Part shown: positions 8,600 through 18,019 of the stretch, one piece after another
Numbering within the stretch: the first letter of the stretch is position 1
Layout of the letters: each line of letters opens with the position of its first letter
NCBI RefSeq assembly: GCF_037963865.1
Contig: NZ_CP150170.1
Coordinates: 2,852,001 to 2,916,000, forward strand
DNA length: 64,000 bases
Origin: Paenibacillus sp. FSL R10-2734
GTDB taxonomy: Bacteria; Bacillota; Bacilli; Paenibacillales; Paenibacillaceae
Direction of reading: 5' to 3'
The notes under the pieces: generated by a model
The model's database searches: none
Told to the model about the DNA's origin: nothing
What the model saw: only the letters and a program-made list of their open reading frames with translations
Position numbers and translations under genes: made by a program

Positions 8600-9344
8600 G
8601 GCTTACTCGCTTGCGCCTCGAATTACGCCGCTCTGGCACCCAGAAGAATATCAAATACATGAGCAGAAACAGAATGAAGGCAAACAACTCTTCAATAAGC
8701 AGGTAGTAAGGATAAGGTCCGAAATAATCTAATACGGAATAAGTGCTGGGCTTGTAAGACAGGAACATGTAGTTAGATCCAAGGATGTAATTGGCGATCC
8801 AGACACAAGCGGCCACAATGTTTAGGCCAAGCATGGTGAACAAGAGTGACTTCCAAGTCGGTTTATAGCCCTCAATCCAGGTCATATAAAGAGAAGCGAG
8901 AATGATACCACCATGAGCTATGAAGAACAGAAGAAATCGGAAATGTGGGAACGGATAGACCAGATTAGGTGTAAGTAACGCAATGAATGCTCCACCAATT
9001 CCAGCAAAATAGAGAAAGGAATATAGTGTTCGGCTGCGTGTAATCAGCATGATAACGGATAGTAGTAAAGTGATCCCGCATAGTTCGAGCGGTAGTGAGG
9101 TACTGGATCGCCATACGTTCTGAGAGATGTACCATATTTGAAGTCCCGCTTCTGAGGATACAAGGATCATAATCAGCAGCAAGCGAACACTTTGCCGAAG
9201 TTTTACATCGGTGCGAATTTCGAACCTGAAGCCGTAAAGCAGTAGACACACCAATGCGATGATGGACAGAGCGATCCAATGTGAAGGGGAGAACATAATG
9301 AAATCCTCTATGCGCTGTCGATCAAAATATGATGAAAGTTGCAT
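8577..9344 (-). CDS. TIGR02206/YwaF-like integral membrane protein
   Basis: Hydrophobic protein of 255 residues with about seven predicted membrane spans, resembling the uncharacterised YwaF/TIGR02206 family: SPSHWIALSIIALVCLLLYG at the start, then an LPLELCGITLLLS segment, then FPHFRFLLFFIAHGGIILAS and the C-terminal DYFGPYPYYLLIEE. The ATG at 9344 has AAAGGAGG 8 nt upstream; an in-frame ATG 7 codons earlier would lie across that ribosome site. It stands alone between two divergently oriented plus-strand genes. Function unknown. Confidence 0.75.
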   Translation of the reverse strand: MQLSSYFDRQRIEDFIMFSPSHWIALSIIALVCLLLYGFRFEIRTDVKLRQSVRLLLIMILVSSEAGLQIWYISQNVWRSSTSLPLELCGITLLLSVIMLITRSRTLYSFLYFAGIGGAFIALLTPNLVYPFPHFRFLLFFIAHGGIILASLYMTWIEGYKPTWKSLLFTMLGLNIVAACVWIANYILGSNYMFLSYKPSTYSVLDYFGPYPYYLLIEELFAFILFLLMYLIFFWVPERRNSRRKRVSQKKASLR

Positions 9345-9624
9345 GAACGAACCTCCTTTGAACATAAAACATACTCCAATAATAAATTATGTAAAATTTT
9401 TATATTTATTGTTTCTGGAATCCATGAAATGGTTAAATATGTATGCAATCTGTCGACTCCGCTACATAAGGGAAGTCTTTTCATTATTTTAACATAAGAT
9501 GGGGCGATGGAAGCGGAATTACATAAGAAGCATTCAAGCATGAAGAGTGGCAGAGATTACGCTTCAAGAGAGGATTCAAACACAGAAAAAACAAATTGGA
9601 AAAGGAATTGGGGGCTTTTGGATC

Positions 9625-12600
9625 ATGTTAAAGAAAAGAATAAGTATGATGATCGTTATTCTGATGCTGGTATCGCAATATGCTTATGGCATCGGATTCG
9701 CTCCACAAGTAAAAGCAGCAGCGATCGATCAAGAGCGGAACATCATCACCAGTGTCTCAATGGCTGTGTACGGTGCAGACGGGCAGACCGTCACGGATAG
9801 CGTCTATGAGCAAGATGCTAATGTTACATTGGACTATACGTGGTCTCTTCCTAAAGATCATCAGTACAAGCAAGGTGACACTTTTACCTTTCAGCTTCCA
9901 GAGCAGTTTCAGCTTTATAATGATTTTAACGGATTGTTGGTCTCAGAGGATGGAGATGTGGGAACTTTCGCTGTGGAGCAGAGTTCTCACCAAGTGATTA
10001 TGACCTTTAATGACTACATAGAAACGCATGATGACGTGCAAGGAACGCTTCGGATAAATACTAAATTTGATAAACAAAAAATCTCAGGAAGTACTATTCA
10101 ACAAATTTTATTTCCTGTGAGTGGTGGTGTTCAGACAATATCGGTAAATTTTAAGCCGAGTGTCGGATCGACCATTGAGAAGAGGGGGATCGCTCAAGGC
10201 TTCAATGCAGATCGTATTTTGTGGTCTGTTGACGTTAATAAATCGTTAAAAACCGTTGGAAATGCAGTCGTAACAGACCCTATACCGACAGGTTTGTCAT
10301 TGAGCACTCCGGTTACTGTAAGCGTGTATCAACTAAGTATCCAGCTGGACGGTTCGGTAACGCAAGGTGCACTACTCGATACTAGCAAATATTCTACAGA
10401 GTTTATTGGAGGATCACTAATTGTTCGTTTCACTGATCCAGTGATCACTAGTGCTTACCGTATTGAATACACCACAGCTATTACTGACGAGCATCAGCTG
10501 AATTTCACCAATACAGCGACCTTTACAGGAGATGGGCAAGTTCCTGCTAGTTCCTCTGCTACTGTCCAAGTAGAACGAGGAGGAAGCTTGAACAAGTACT
10601 CTAGCGGGTATGACTGGAGCAAACAAATCATTTCCTGGGCAATCGAATATAACTATAATAAAAAAACGATTCCGCAAGGAAAAGCTGTAATAACGGATTT
10701 GTTTAATGATTCACAAGAGCTAGTTGTGGATTCGTTAAAAGTGTACACGGTGCAACTGGATTCAGCGGGTGCGGCAACGATAGGCAATCTTTTGGCAAAG
10801 GATCTTGATTACACAGTAGCTGCAGCGTCAGACGTGAATAAGACTGGGTTTACCTTGCAATTTAAACATGATGTATCCTCCCCCTATCGAATCGAATATA
10901 AAACCAAAGCTGTAAAACGTGTATTTGCAGATACTACAATCACTAATACAGTTACGGATAGTACTTACACTGAAGAAGCTACTCGCTTAATACGGTCAGC
11001 CATTCTGTATAAGAACTTATCAGACGTGGATTACCAGAATAAAACGGTGGGATGGAAAGTCACATTGAACAGTGACAACTATCCAATGAGTCATGTTGAG
11101 ATTACGGAATCGTTCCCCTTTGGAGGACTGAAATTCATTCCGAATTCAATTGTGATTAGAAATCTGAAGGGCAATGTATTGAATCCAGCAAATTATAATT
11201 TAGTATACAATACACCTGTTCAGTCTAATAAAGGCTTCAAGGTTGTCTTCAAATCGCCGATTTCTGAAACTTATACAATCAGCTATACTACAGAGTTTAA
11301 TAAAGATTGGATTTGGTCAAATACTGAAAATTTCAATAACAAGGTTAGGATGGACTGGTTAGACACGTCCGAAATTCCTCGCACAACAGTAGCAGAAGGT
11401 TTATTTATCCCAAGAACTGAAGCGAAGAGTAATGGTTTGAAATTTGGTTCCTATAATGCTTCGACTAAAGAATTAGCTTGGACAATAGGGGTCAACTATA
11501 ATGGCAAAACGATTACAGAGCCAGAGGTCGTGGATATATTGCAATCTGGCCAAAGCTTGGTTCCTGGATCGCTGAAAGTGTACACCATGAATGTTGCAAA
11601 GAATGGTGATCCAACTAAAGGTGTTGAGGTGAATAGTAGCAAATACACTTATAGTGTTAGTGGTAATAACGAGATAAAGGTCTCTTTTAATGACGCTATT
11701 CATTCCGCATATTATATCGACTTTCATACAAGTCTTGAAGGCCAAGTCATCGGCACTTCTATTGATAACAAGGCCAATCTTTATGACGGGACAAAAAAGA
11801 TCTCCAAGGATTTGAAGGCATCGGTAACGATTCCTTATGGAGACGAATATCTCTTAAAGAATGGTGCCCAGAACGGAGATAAAATAGATTGGAGTATTCT
11901 AATTAATCGTGGTCAGTCTACTGTGAAGAATGCTTTAATCCAAGATACTCCTAGCGCAAATCAAATTTTGTTACAGGATTCATTCCACCTCTATCCTACT
12001 GCAGTGGCTGTAAATGGGGATGTAACCAAAAGCGGACCTGAACTGGTTCAGGGTACCGATTATAGCGTTGAAATAAAAACGGATGTTGATGGTAAACAGT
12101 CTTTTGATTTAAGCTTCGCTAAGGAGATTAGTAAAGCTTATATTCTTGATTATCAATCTCTGATTATGGCTAATACAGGAGATAAAGTTATTAATACCGT
12201 TCGTTTCAGTGGTTACAATGTTATTGAAATAAGTGAAGATTCTTCCAAAGAAATTATCGTCGGTGTCTCGAGTGGATCGGGATCAGGTAGCGGGGTTAAA
12301 GGCATATTGACGATCAAAAAGGTGGATGCAGAGGACCACTTGAAATTGCTTAGTGATGCGACTTTTGCACTTTATCGACTAAATGGCGCTGACCGAGTAT
12401 TTATTAATAGCTTGACCACAGATTCCGCTGGAACAGCCACATTTAATAAAATATGGATGGGCAACTATGTATTGATTGAGACAGCAGCTCCAAGTGGCTA
12501 TGTACTTGATCCTACAGAACACCCAGTGTCTATTCATTCTTCGTCAGCGAAACAACTCGTGATTACGAACCAAAAAGCAGTGGAGCCTACGCCTACTGCA

Positions 12601-13086
12601 ACGCCAGAATCAACTGTAACTCCAACACCATCAGCTTCGTCGGAACCCACCGTTACTCCGTCAACAACGCCGACTGCCACAACAACACCGGAATCGACGG
12701 TAGCACCTACACCAACATCAGGAACCCCTGGGGGTCCGGTTGTACCTACGCCTACGAGTTCGTTGGTGCCTGGAGTAATCATCAATGATCCGGCAGTACC
12801 TGCTGGCCCTGGGAATACGACTGGTCTGGAGTCCGCGACATCAGTAGAGGAGGAAACTCCAGATCTAGTTATTACAGATGAAGATGTTCCTTTGGGAGAA
12901 GTCGACATCGCTGATGAGGAAGTACCTAAGGGTACTGTGAACAACAGCACCTCAGGTGCTGCTCATCCTCAGCTTCCGAAGACGGGGGAGAGTAGCCCTG
13001 TGCCACTCTACATGACAGGTATAGGATTAATAGCAATAGGCTTTATTCTGAACCGTGTATTCCGGCGGAGGGGAAACATAGAGTAA
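9625..13086 (+). CDS. LPXTG-anchored surface adhesin with Cna-type repeats
   Basis: Cell-wall surface protein of 1153 residues. A signal peptide (LKKRISMMIVILMLVSQYAYG) is followed by tandem collagen-adhesin-like domains; each repeats a pattern such as NKYSSGYDWSKQIISWAIEYN, then VITDLF, then YRIEY. At about 890-982 comes a Cna_B/SpaA-type domain (LTIKKVDAED, then IETAAPSGY), whose Lys and Glu could form an internal isopeptide bond. A Pro/Thr-rich stalk (about 985-1050) leads to the sortase signal LPKTG (1117-1121), a hydrophobic span and RRRGN. The ATG at 9625 is preferred because it places the signal peptide at the N-terminus; a GTG at 9547 would add 26 residues. No sortase or pilin gene is adjacent. 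The ligand is unknown. Confidence 0.88.
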   Translation: MLKKRISMMIVILMLVSQYAYGIGFAPQVKAAAIDQERNIITSVSMAVYGADGQTVTDSVYEQDANVTLDYTWSLPKDHQYKQGDTFTFQLPEQFQLYNDFNGLLVSEDGDVGTFAVEQSSHQVIMTFNDYIETHDDVQGTLRINTKFDKQKISGSTIQQILFPVSGGVQTISVNFKPSVGSTIEKRGIAQGFNADRILWSVDVNKSLKTVGNAVVTDPIPTGLSLSTPVTVSVYQLSIQLDGSVTQGALLDTSKYSTEFIGGSLIVRFTDPVITSAYRIEYTTAITDEHQLNFTNTATFTGDGQVPASSSATVQVERGGSLNKYSSGYDWSKQIISWAIEYNYNKKTIPQGKAVITDLFNDSQELVVDSLKVYTVQLDSAGAATIGNLLAKDLDYTVAAASDVNKTGFTLQFKHDVSSPYRIEYKTKAVKRVFADTTITNTVTDSTYTEEATRLIRSAILYKNLSDVDYQNKTVGWKVTLNSDNYPMSHVEITESFPFGGLKFIPNSIVIRNLKGNVLNPANYNLVYNTPVQSNKGFKVVFKSPISETYTISYTTEFNKDWIWSNTENFNNKVRMDWLDTSEIPRTTVAEGLFIPRTEAKSNGLKFGSYNASTKELAWTIGVNYNGKTITEPEVVDILQSGQSLVPGSLKVYTMNVAKNGDPTKGVEVNSSKYTYSVSGNNEIKVSFNDAIHSAYYIDFHTSLEGQVIGTSIDNKANLYDGTKKISKDLKASVTIPYGDEYLLKNGAQNGDKIDWSILINRGQSTVKNALIQDTPSANQILLQDSFHLYPTAVAVNGDVTKSGPELVQGTDYSVEIKTDVDGKQSFDLSFAKEISKAYILDYQSLIMANTGDKVINTVRFSGYNVIEISEDSSKEIIVGVSSGSGSGSGVKGILTIKKVDAEDHLKLLSDATFALYRLNGADRVFINSLTTDSAGTATFNKIWMGNYVLIETAAPSGYVLDPTEHPVSIHSSSAKQLVITNQKAVEPTPTATPESTVTPTPSASSEPTVTPSTTPTATTTPESTVAPTPTSGTPGGPVVPTPTSSLVPGVIINDPAVPAGPGNTTGLESATSVEEETPDLVITDEDVPLGEVDIADEEVPKGTVNNSTSGAAHPQLPKTGESSPVPLYMTGIGLIAIGFILNRVFRRRGNIE

Positions 13087-13122
13087 GTGAACTGATCAAG
13101 TATGCTTCGAAATTGTAATGAG

Positions 13123-13156
13123 AAAGCACCCGTCGAGATAATGTCGGGTGCTTTTG
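13123..13156 (+). terminator. Intrinsic terminator after adhesin gene
   Basis: AAAGCACCCG and CGGGTGCTTTT arms with a short internal mismatch region. The remainder of the gap to mscL (13157-13404) shows no gene. Confidence 0.8.
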
Positions 13157-13404
13157 GCGCTAATTGTTATCGTGTTCATATTTTCAATGCTCAGAAAAGG
13201 TTGATAAAGAAAATTCGGACCAGTGGGCGATGCAAGGCGGACCCGGGAACCATTTGTGTTAACGTGAAATAAAAGCGTGAACAGTAATTAAATCTATTCA
13301 CTTAGAACGCAAACGAATTGAAACTCGGTAATCCTTTCTAGTAGCCATTAATCTTAATTTATCAAGAGAATTCATAACATGTCTTAAGATTTGGGAGACT
13401 ACTA

Positions 13405-13413
13405 TGCTATAAT
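13405..13413 (+). promoter_or_regulatory. Extended -10 promoter for mscL
   Basis: TGCTATAAT, a full extended -10, lies 37 bp before the mscL ATG. The -35 (TAAGAT, 17 nt upstream) is poor, as is common for extended -10 promoters. Confidence 0.5.
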
Positions 13414-13449
13414 AATTTCAAATTCAATATGTTGGAGGAGAATTGAAAG

Positions 13450-13854
13450 ATGTGGAAAGAGTTTAAAGCCTTTGCCCTGAAAGGAAATGTACTTGATTTA
13501 GCGATTGCTGTCGTAATTGGAGCAGCTTTTGGTAAGATCGTGACATCATTAGTAGCTGACATTATAATGCCGATCGTCGGTTTGTTAACAGGGGGGATAG
13601 ATCTCAAGGAGCGAGCTCTGAATGTCATGGTTATGGATAATAAATTATCTATCCCGTACGGTCTGTTTTTACAGTCGGTAGTTGATTTCTTTATTATTTC
13701 CTTCTCAATCTTTATGGTGATCAAGCTGGCAAATAAATTTCAACGTAAAGAAGCGGTTAAAGTTGAAGTGGTGGAGACTCCTGCACCATCAGAGGATATC
13801 GTGCTGCTTACTGAAATTCGTGATTTGTTAAAACAACAAGAACGTGGTTTGTAA
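13450..13854 (+). CDS. mscL: Large-conductance mechanosensitive channel
   Basis: Protein of 134 residues that opens under membrane tension to release solutes after osmotic downshock. The N-terminal amphipathic helix and first span (MWKEFKAFALKGNVLDLAIAV, then GAAFGKIVTSLVADIIMPIV) are nearly canonical, followed by a periplasmic loop, the second span (VVDFFIISFSIFMVIKL) and a charged C-terminal helix ending EIRDLLKQQ. TTGGAGGAG lies upstream of the ATG. It is monocistronic, with its own promoter and terminator. Confidence 0.96.
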   Translation: MWKEFKAFALKGNVLDLAIAVVIGAAFGKIVTSLVADIIMPIVGLLTGGIDLKERALNVMVMDNKLSIPYGLFLQSVVDFFIISFSIFMVIKLANKFQRKEAVKVEVVETPAPSEDIVLLTEIRDLLKQQERGL

Positions 13855-13873
13855 TCGTGAAAATACAATCAAG

Positions 13874-13908
13874 AAGCGCTGGGAGATACTTGTTCCGGCG
13901 CTTTTTGG
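13874..13908 (+). terminator. Intrinsic terminator after mscL
   Basis: AAGCGCTGG and CCGGCGCTT (one G-T pair) with a 12-nt loop and TTTTT following. Confidence 0.8.
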
Positions 13909-14028
13909 TTTCTTTTTTTTACGTAAATAAAAGGATTGATGAAGGGTATAAGCAGCACAGTGTAACTCAAAAATGCCGATGGTTGACTAGTCAGTAGTGA
14001 TAGTACTCCAGTTTTATTAGGGGGCCTA

Positions 14029-14180
14029 GGAGCTAGAGCGGGAAAGAACGGTATAAATCCCGTAGAATTGACGGAATTGGGCGCTAGAGGGGGAAAGAAC
14101 GGTATAAATCCCGTAGAAATGACTGAATTGGGTGCTAGAGGTGGAAAGAACGGTATAAATCCCGTAGAAATAGCATAATT
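14029..14180. repeat. Three 51-bp direct repeats
   Basis: GCTAGAG recurs at 14032, 14083 and 14134, a period of exactly 51 bp. Each unit contains GGAAAGAACGGTATAAATCC flanked so that GGGA/TCCC can form a small hairpin, then CGTAGAA and a variable GAATT. The three units differ at only a few positions. A minus-strand frame stays open across them (repeated STGFIPFFPPLAPNSV), but this follows from the period being a multiple of three. It lies in the mscL-ribD gap. Nothing further is evident in 14181-14404. Confidence 0.9.
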
Positions 14181-14404
14181 ACGCCGAAGAAGCAGAAAGA
14201 GGGAGTAACTTTTCACTGTGTGATGTTAGCTCAAGGGTTCTTGAAGATTTTATATAAAAGTATAAGTTTTACGCTGAAAATAATTCTACTAACTCTAAGA
14301 GAAACGACTATCTTCTTTTCCATAATGACAACCTCGTATCTACTTGTAATCACCATACATCTTAGAATTAAGTTACAAATTTTAAGTAAATATATTAAAC
14401 GCAC

Positions 14405-14433
14405 TTGCATTTCGATGGTGTAAGTGATAATTT
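14405..14433 (+). promoter_or_regulatory. Sigma-A-type promoter of rib operon
   Basis: TTGCAT, 17 nt, TAATTT, about 40 bp before the FMN aptamer. Confidence 0.6.
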
Positions 14434-14474
14434 TGTTAGTAAGGAAAACTTGAATCTCAATTTAATAAAGGATC

Positions 14475-14643
14475 AATCCTTCAGGGCAGGGTGTAATTCC
14501 CTACCGGCGGTGATGCTGTTGTAGAATGCTTATTTATTAAGTTTATCTACTACACTTAGTCCGCTACCCGGCTCGCGTTGTTGACGCGAACGGTGGACCC
14601 GGTGAAATTCCGGGACCGACAGTATAGTCTGGATGGAAGAAGG
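14475..14643 (+). ncRNA. FMN riboswitch (RFN element)
   Basis: The conserved RFN blocks appear in order: CCTTCAGGGCAGGGTG, CCCTACCGGCGGTGAT, GTCCGCTACCCGGCTCG, GGTGGACCCGGTGAAATTCC and GGGACCGACAGTATAGTC, closed by GGATGGAAGAAGG pairing with the 5' end. The variable arm is about 45 nt. It senses FMN and, with the terminator at 14779-14824, should shut off the downstream riboflavin operon when FMN is plentiful. Confidence 0.97.
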
Positions 14644-14778
14644 AGAGGTTAACCGCTTGTCTGCAATAGACAAGTGGACTGCAGTGTTTTCATTTATTAT
14701 GTGCGATATTTCACAATTGCCGTCGTTGGACGGTTATTTACGCACACTTTTATTTGGACTGCCGATAAACTCTCGCAT

Positions 14779-14824
14779 AACCCATCTTGAGCTCCTCCTG
14801 GAGAATGAGATGGGTTTTTCTGTT
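14779..14824 (+). terminator. Riboswitch expression-platform terminator
   Basis: AACCCATCT and AGATGGGTT arms, with an inner CTCC/GGAG pair, are followed by TTTTTCTGTTTTT about 40 bp before ribD. A further hairpin (CTTGTCT/AGACAAG near 14652-14673) lies between aptamer and terminator. This is the likely OFF structure of the FMN switch. Confidence 0.8.
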
Positions 14825-14864
14825 TTTAAGTATCAGATAGACAGTAAATGGATAGGAGGACGAG

Positions 14865-15965
14865 ATGGACAACATGAATGACGAGTTCTATATGTCGCTA
14901 GCGCTGGATATGGCGGAACGGGCCCAAGGACAGACGGGAATAAACCCTGTTGTTGGCTGCGTTGTTGTAAAGAATGGAGCTATGATTGGACTTGGAACTC
15001 ATTTGCAGCGCGGAACAGGTCATGCTGAGGTGCATGCCTTGAATATGGCGGCCGGTCAAGCTCAGGGCAGTACAGCCTATGTCACACTGGAACCGTGCAG
15101 CCATTATGGTAAGACTCCCCCCTGCAGCCAAAGGCTGATCGACGAGGGAGTAGCCAGAGTTGTAGTTGCTTGTGAAGACCCTAATCCACAGGTGGCGGGT
15201 CGCGGGGTTCAAATGCTGCGTGAGCATGGCATTGAAGTCGAGGTAGGGCTGCTGCGTGATCGTGCGCTGCGGCTGAATGAGCGGTTTATCAAATATATTT
15301 TGACCAAACAGCCTTTTGTTACACTCAAGAGTGCCAGTACGCTTGATGGCAACCTAGCTACCAAATCTGGTGACAGTAAATGGATTTCGAATGGAGAAGC
15401 GCGGGAGATCGTACATACGCTGCGGCATCGGCATCAAGGAATTATGGTCGGTGTGAACACAGTGATTGCAGATAATCCTTCACTGACGACAAGAACGGAA
15501 GTTCCGGGTATTAATCCGGTACGGATCGTGATTGATTCTGGACTGCGTATTCCTTTGGATTCGGCAGTTGTAAGTGACGGTCTAGCGCCTACTATTATCG
15601 TGACTACAGAAGCCGCAGACGTTGCGAAGAAAGCGGCTCTGCTAGAGGCAGGTGTTCAAATCGTTGTAAGCGGAGCAGGACCACGTGTGGATTTGAAGGC
15701 TGCTATGGTAACGCTCGGCGAGATGGAAATTGGATCGATTTTACTCGAAGGCGGAGGCACGTTAAATGGTGCGATGCTGGAGAGTGGGTTAGTAGATCGA
15801 GTGATCCTCTTTTTCGCTCCAAAGATTGTCGGCGGCGGTGCTGAAGCGAAAGGGACCTTCGTATTCCCAGGTGTAGAGCTGATGAAGGATGCGATTTCTC
15901 TGGAGGGATTGGAAGTAAAAGTGCTCGGGGATAATGTATGTATCAGCGGTACTCCGGTGCGCTAA
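14865..15965 (+). CDS. ribD: Riboflavin biosynthesis deaminase/reductase
   Basis: Bifunctional enzyme of 366 residues in riboflavin synthesis. The N-terminal cytidine-deaminase-like domain (about 1-145) deaminates the pyrimidine intermediate; its zinc site is H53-A-E55 plus PCSHYGKTPPC (C78, C87). The C-terminal DHFR-like domain (from PFVTLKSASTLDG) is the NADPH-dependent reductase. The ATG at 14865 lies 5 nt after AGGAGG; the ATG three codons on is possible. It is the first gene of the FMN-regulated operon. Confidence 0.96.
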   Translation: MDNMNDEFYMSLALDMAERAQGQTGINPVVGCVVVKNGAMIGLGTHLQRGTGHAEVHALNMAAGQAQGSTAYVTLEPCSHYGKTPPCSQRLIDEGVARVVVACEDPNPQVAGRGVQMLREHGIEVEVGLLRDRALRLNERFIKYILTKQPFVTLKSASTLDGNLATKSGDSKWISNGEAREIVHTLRHRHQGIMVGVNTVIADNPSLTTRTEVPGINPVRIVIDSGLRIPLDSAVVSDGLAPTIIVTTEAADVAKKAALLEAGVQIVVSGAGPRVDLKAAMVTLGEMEIGSILLEGGGTLNGAMLESGLVDRVILFFAPKIVGGGAEAKGTFVFPGVELMKDAISLEGLEVKVLGDNVCISGTPVR

Positions 15966-15999
15966 AGCGTATGCTTACAAAACTTTTAGGAGGGAAAGC

Positions 16000-16668
16000 A
16001 TGTTCACTGGATTAGTTGAGGAAGTTGGCACTTTGAGAAGTGTCTCTACCGGTGGCGAAATGATGGTGCTGAACATTACAGCTTCGGTCATCATGGATGA
16101 TCTGAAAATTGGTGATAGCGTGTCGGTTAATGGCGTCTGTCTTACAGCGACAACTTTAGGCGAGAACTTTTTTACAGTGGATGTCATGCCTCAGACCTAT
16201 CGAAATAGTAACTTGAAGGAGCTACGTCCTGGCAGTCGGATGAATCTGGAGCGAGCCATGGCAGCTGGTGGTCGATTTGGAGGACATATTGTTCAGGGGC
16301 ATGTGGACGGTACAGGTGTTATCAAAAGCGTAAAACGTGATCAGAATGCAGTCGTCTATGAGATTGCGCCAGATCGCAAATCGCTGTTCAAATACATCAT
16401 TCCTAAAGGGTCGGTCACGATCGATGGTATTAGCTTAACAGTAGTAAAGACTACGGCTTCATCGCTTACAGTATCTATTATTCCGCATACGTTAGGGGAA
16501 ACCGTGCTAACCTACAAGCGGGCTGGGGACAGTGTAAATATAGAGTCTGATGTTCTGGGTAAATATGTAGATCATCTTCTTCATTATGGCTCAGCAGCAC
16601 AGGATGAAGAATCTGATAGCAGTTCCGGGATCAGTCGTGATTTCTTGGCGTCGAATGGATTTGTTTAA
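16000..16668 (+). CDS. ribE: Riboflavin synthase, alpha subunit
   Basis: Protein of 222 residues that dismutates two molecules of 6,7-dimethyl-8-ribityllumazine to riboflavin. It begins MFTGLVEEVG and contains two tandem lumazine-binding barrels, each with its repeat of the VNGVCLT / IDGISLTV and GGHIVQGHVDG motifs. The ATG at 16000 has AGGAGGGAAAGC in front; the longer frame from 15934 overlaps ribD and has no support. The gene lies 34 bp after ribD in the riboflavin operon. Confidence 0.96.
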   Translation: MFTGLVEEVGTLRSVSTGGEMMVLNITASVIMDDLKIGDSVSVNGVCLTATTLGENFFTVDVMPQTYRNSNLKELRPGSRMNLERAMAAGGRFGGHIVQGHVDGTGVIKSVKRDQNAVVYEIAPDRKSLFKYIIPKGSVTIDGISLTVVKTTASSLTVSIIPHTLGETVLTYKRAGDSVNIESDVLGKYVDHLLHYGSAAQDEESDSSSGISRDFLASNGFV

Positions 16669-16729
16669 TTATAAGAGGATGCTTACGAAGGATGTAGTGC
16701 TTCGTAAAGCTATATAGGAGGATAAAATC

Positions 16730-17983
16730 ATGAGCGAACAATCGAAAAAGGAAAGTGTCTTGGACCCGATTGAAGAAGCTATATATGATTTAATGCGCGG
16801 CAAAGTTATCATCGTGGTGGATGATGAAGACCGTGAGAATGAAGGGGATTTTATAGCACTTGCTGAACGGGCAACACCAGAAGTCATAAATTTCATGATC
16901 ACTGAGGGACGTGGTTTGGTCTGTCTGCCAATTACTGCAGAGCGAGCAGAAGAGCTTGAACTTCAGGCCATGGTCAGCCACAATACGGATAATCACGGTA
17001 CAGCTTTTACTGTATCCGTTGACCATGTAGATACAACTACTGGTATATCTGCGGGGGAGAGATCCTTGACCGTTAAGGCCTTGATTGATCCAAAAGCAAA
17101 GCCCTCTGATTTTCGTAGACCTGGCCATATGTTCCCGCTGATTGCGAAAAAAGGCGGCGTATTGCGTCGTTCCGGACATACTGAGGCTGCTGTTGATTTA
17201 GCCCGTATGTGTGGTTCTTATCCAGCCAGTGTGATCTGTGAAGTTATCAAGGAAGATGGTACGATGGCCCGGCTGCCTGATCTGGTTGAGCTTGCAAAGA
17301 AGCATGATCTTAAGTTGATCAGCATCAAGGATCTAATCCACTATCGGAACGAAAAGGAACAACTCGTTAATCGTGAAGTATCTGTGCGTCTGCCAACTGA
17401 CTTCGGTGAGTTTCAGACGATTGCCTATACGAATGAAGTGGATGATAAAGAACATGTAGCTTTGGTGAAAGGTGATATTTCTGGTGATGAACCAGTGTTA
17501 GTACGTGTGCATTCCGAATGTTTGACGGGGGACGTCTTCCACTCCCATCGCTGCGATTGCGGCCCACAATTTGAAGCGGCGCTTCGGCAGATCGAAGCTG
17601 CAGGTAGAGGCGTGTTGCTCTATATGCGCCAAGAAGGCAGAGGCATTGGTCTCATCAATAAGCTCCGCGCCTACAAGCTTCAAGAGGAAGGCCTCGACAC
17701 CGTAGATGCGAATCTAAAGCTTGGTTTCCCAGCAGATTTGCGTGATTACGGGATCGGTGCACAGATTCTGAAGGATTTAGGTGTACGCCAAATTCGCCTC
17801 TTAACTAACAACCCTCGAAAGATCAAAGGGCTGGAAGGCTATGGATTGGAAGTTGTTGAACGCGTGCCAATACAAATGCCGGAGAATAAGGATAATACCA
17901 ATTATCTCCATACGAAACAGGCGAAGCTTGGGCATTTACTTTCTTTTGACGATATCGAACAAAATGAAGATTCAAAAGTATAA
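16730..17983 (+). CDS. ribBA: DHBP synthase / GTP cyclohydrolase II
   Basis: Bifunctional enzyme of 417 residues supplying both precursors of riboflavin. The N-terminal half (1-205) makes 3,4-dihydroxy-2-butanone 4-phosphate from ribulose 5-phosphate, with the metal-binding DDEDRENEGDF and RSGHTEAAVDLAR motifs. The C-terminal half opens the GTP ring, with zinc ligands in HSECLTGDVFHSHRCDCG, then MRQEGRGIGL and LLTNNPRKI. TAGGAGGAT precedes the ATG. It is often called ribA in Bacillus. Third gene of the operon. Confidence 0.96.
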   Translation: MSEQSKKESVLDPIEEAIYDLMRGKVIIVVDDEDRENEGDFIALAERATPEVINFMITEGRGLVCLPITAERAEELELQAMVSHNTDNHGTAFTVSVDHVDTTTGISAGERSLTVKALIDPKAKPSDFRRPGHMFPLIAKKGGVLRRSGHTEAAVDLARMCGSYPASVICEVIKEDGTMARLPDLVELAKKHDLKLISIKDLIHYRNEKEQLVNREVSVRLPTDFGEFQTIAYTNEVDDKEHVALVKGDISGDEPVLVRVHSECLTGDVFHSHRCDCGPQFEAALRQIEAAGRGVLLYMRQEGRGIGLINKLRAYKLQEEGLDTVDANLKLGFPADLRDYGIGAQILKDLGVRQIRLLTNNPRKIKGLEGYGLEVVERVPIQMPENKDNTNYLHTKQAKLGHLLSFDDIEQNEDSKV

Positions 17984-18019
17984 CCATACACAATAAAAAA
18001 CGAAGGGTAGATGAATGAT

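Noticed and set aside
9365..9624. c-di-GMP riboswitch before the adhesin gene
   Set aside because: I looked for the GACGCAAAGCC core and the 3' GGTT block on both strands and found neither; the gap is mostly AT-rich.
14029..14180. Possible CRISPR array
   Set aside because: The units are contiguous direct repeats with no unique spacers and no cas genes nearby.
13869..14216. Minus-strand 115-codon frame with repeated STGFIPFFPPLAPNSV
   Set aside because: It exists because the 51-bp repeat is a multiple of three; it crosses the mscL terminator and has no ribosome site or recognisable domain.
14633..14881. Plus-strand 82-codon frame in the ribD leader
   Set aside because: It begins inside the FMN aptamer and runs through the terminator hairpin into ribD; no independent coding evidence.
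15934..15999. Longer N-terminus of riboflavin synthase
   Set aside because: The added residues overlap ribD and lack a ribosome site; the family begins MFTGLVE at 16000.
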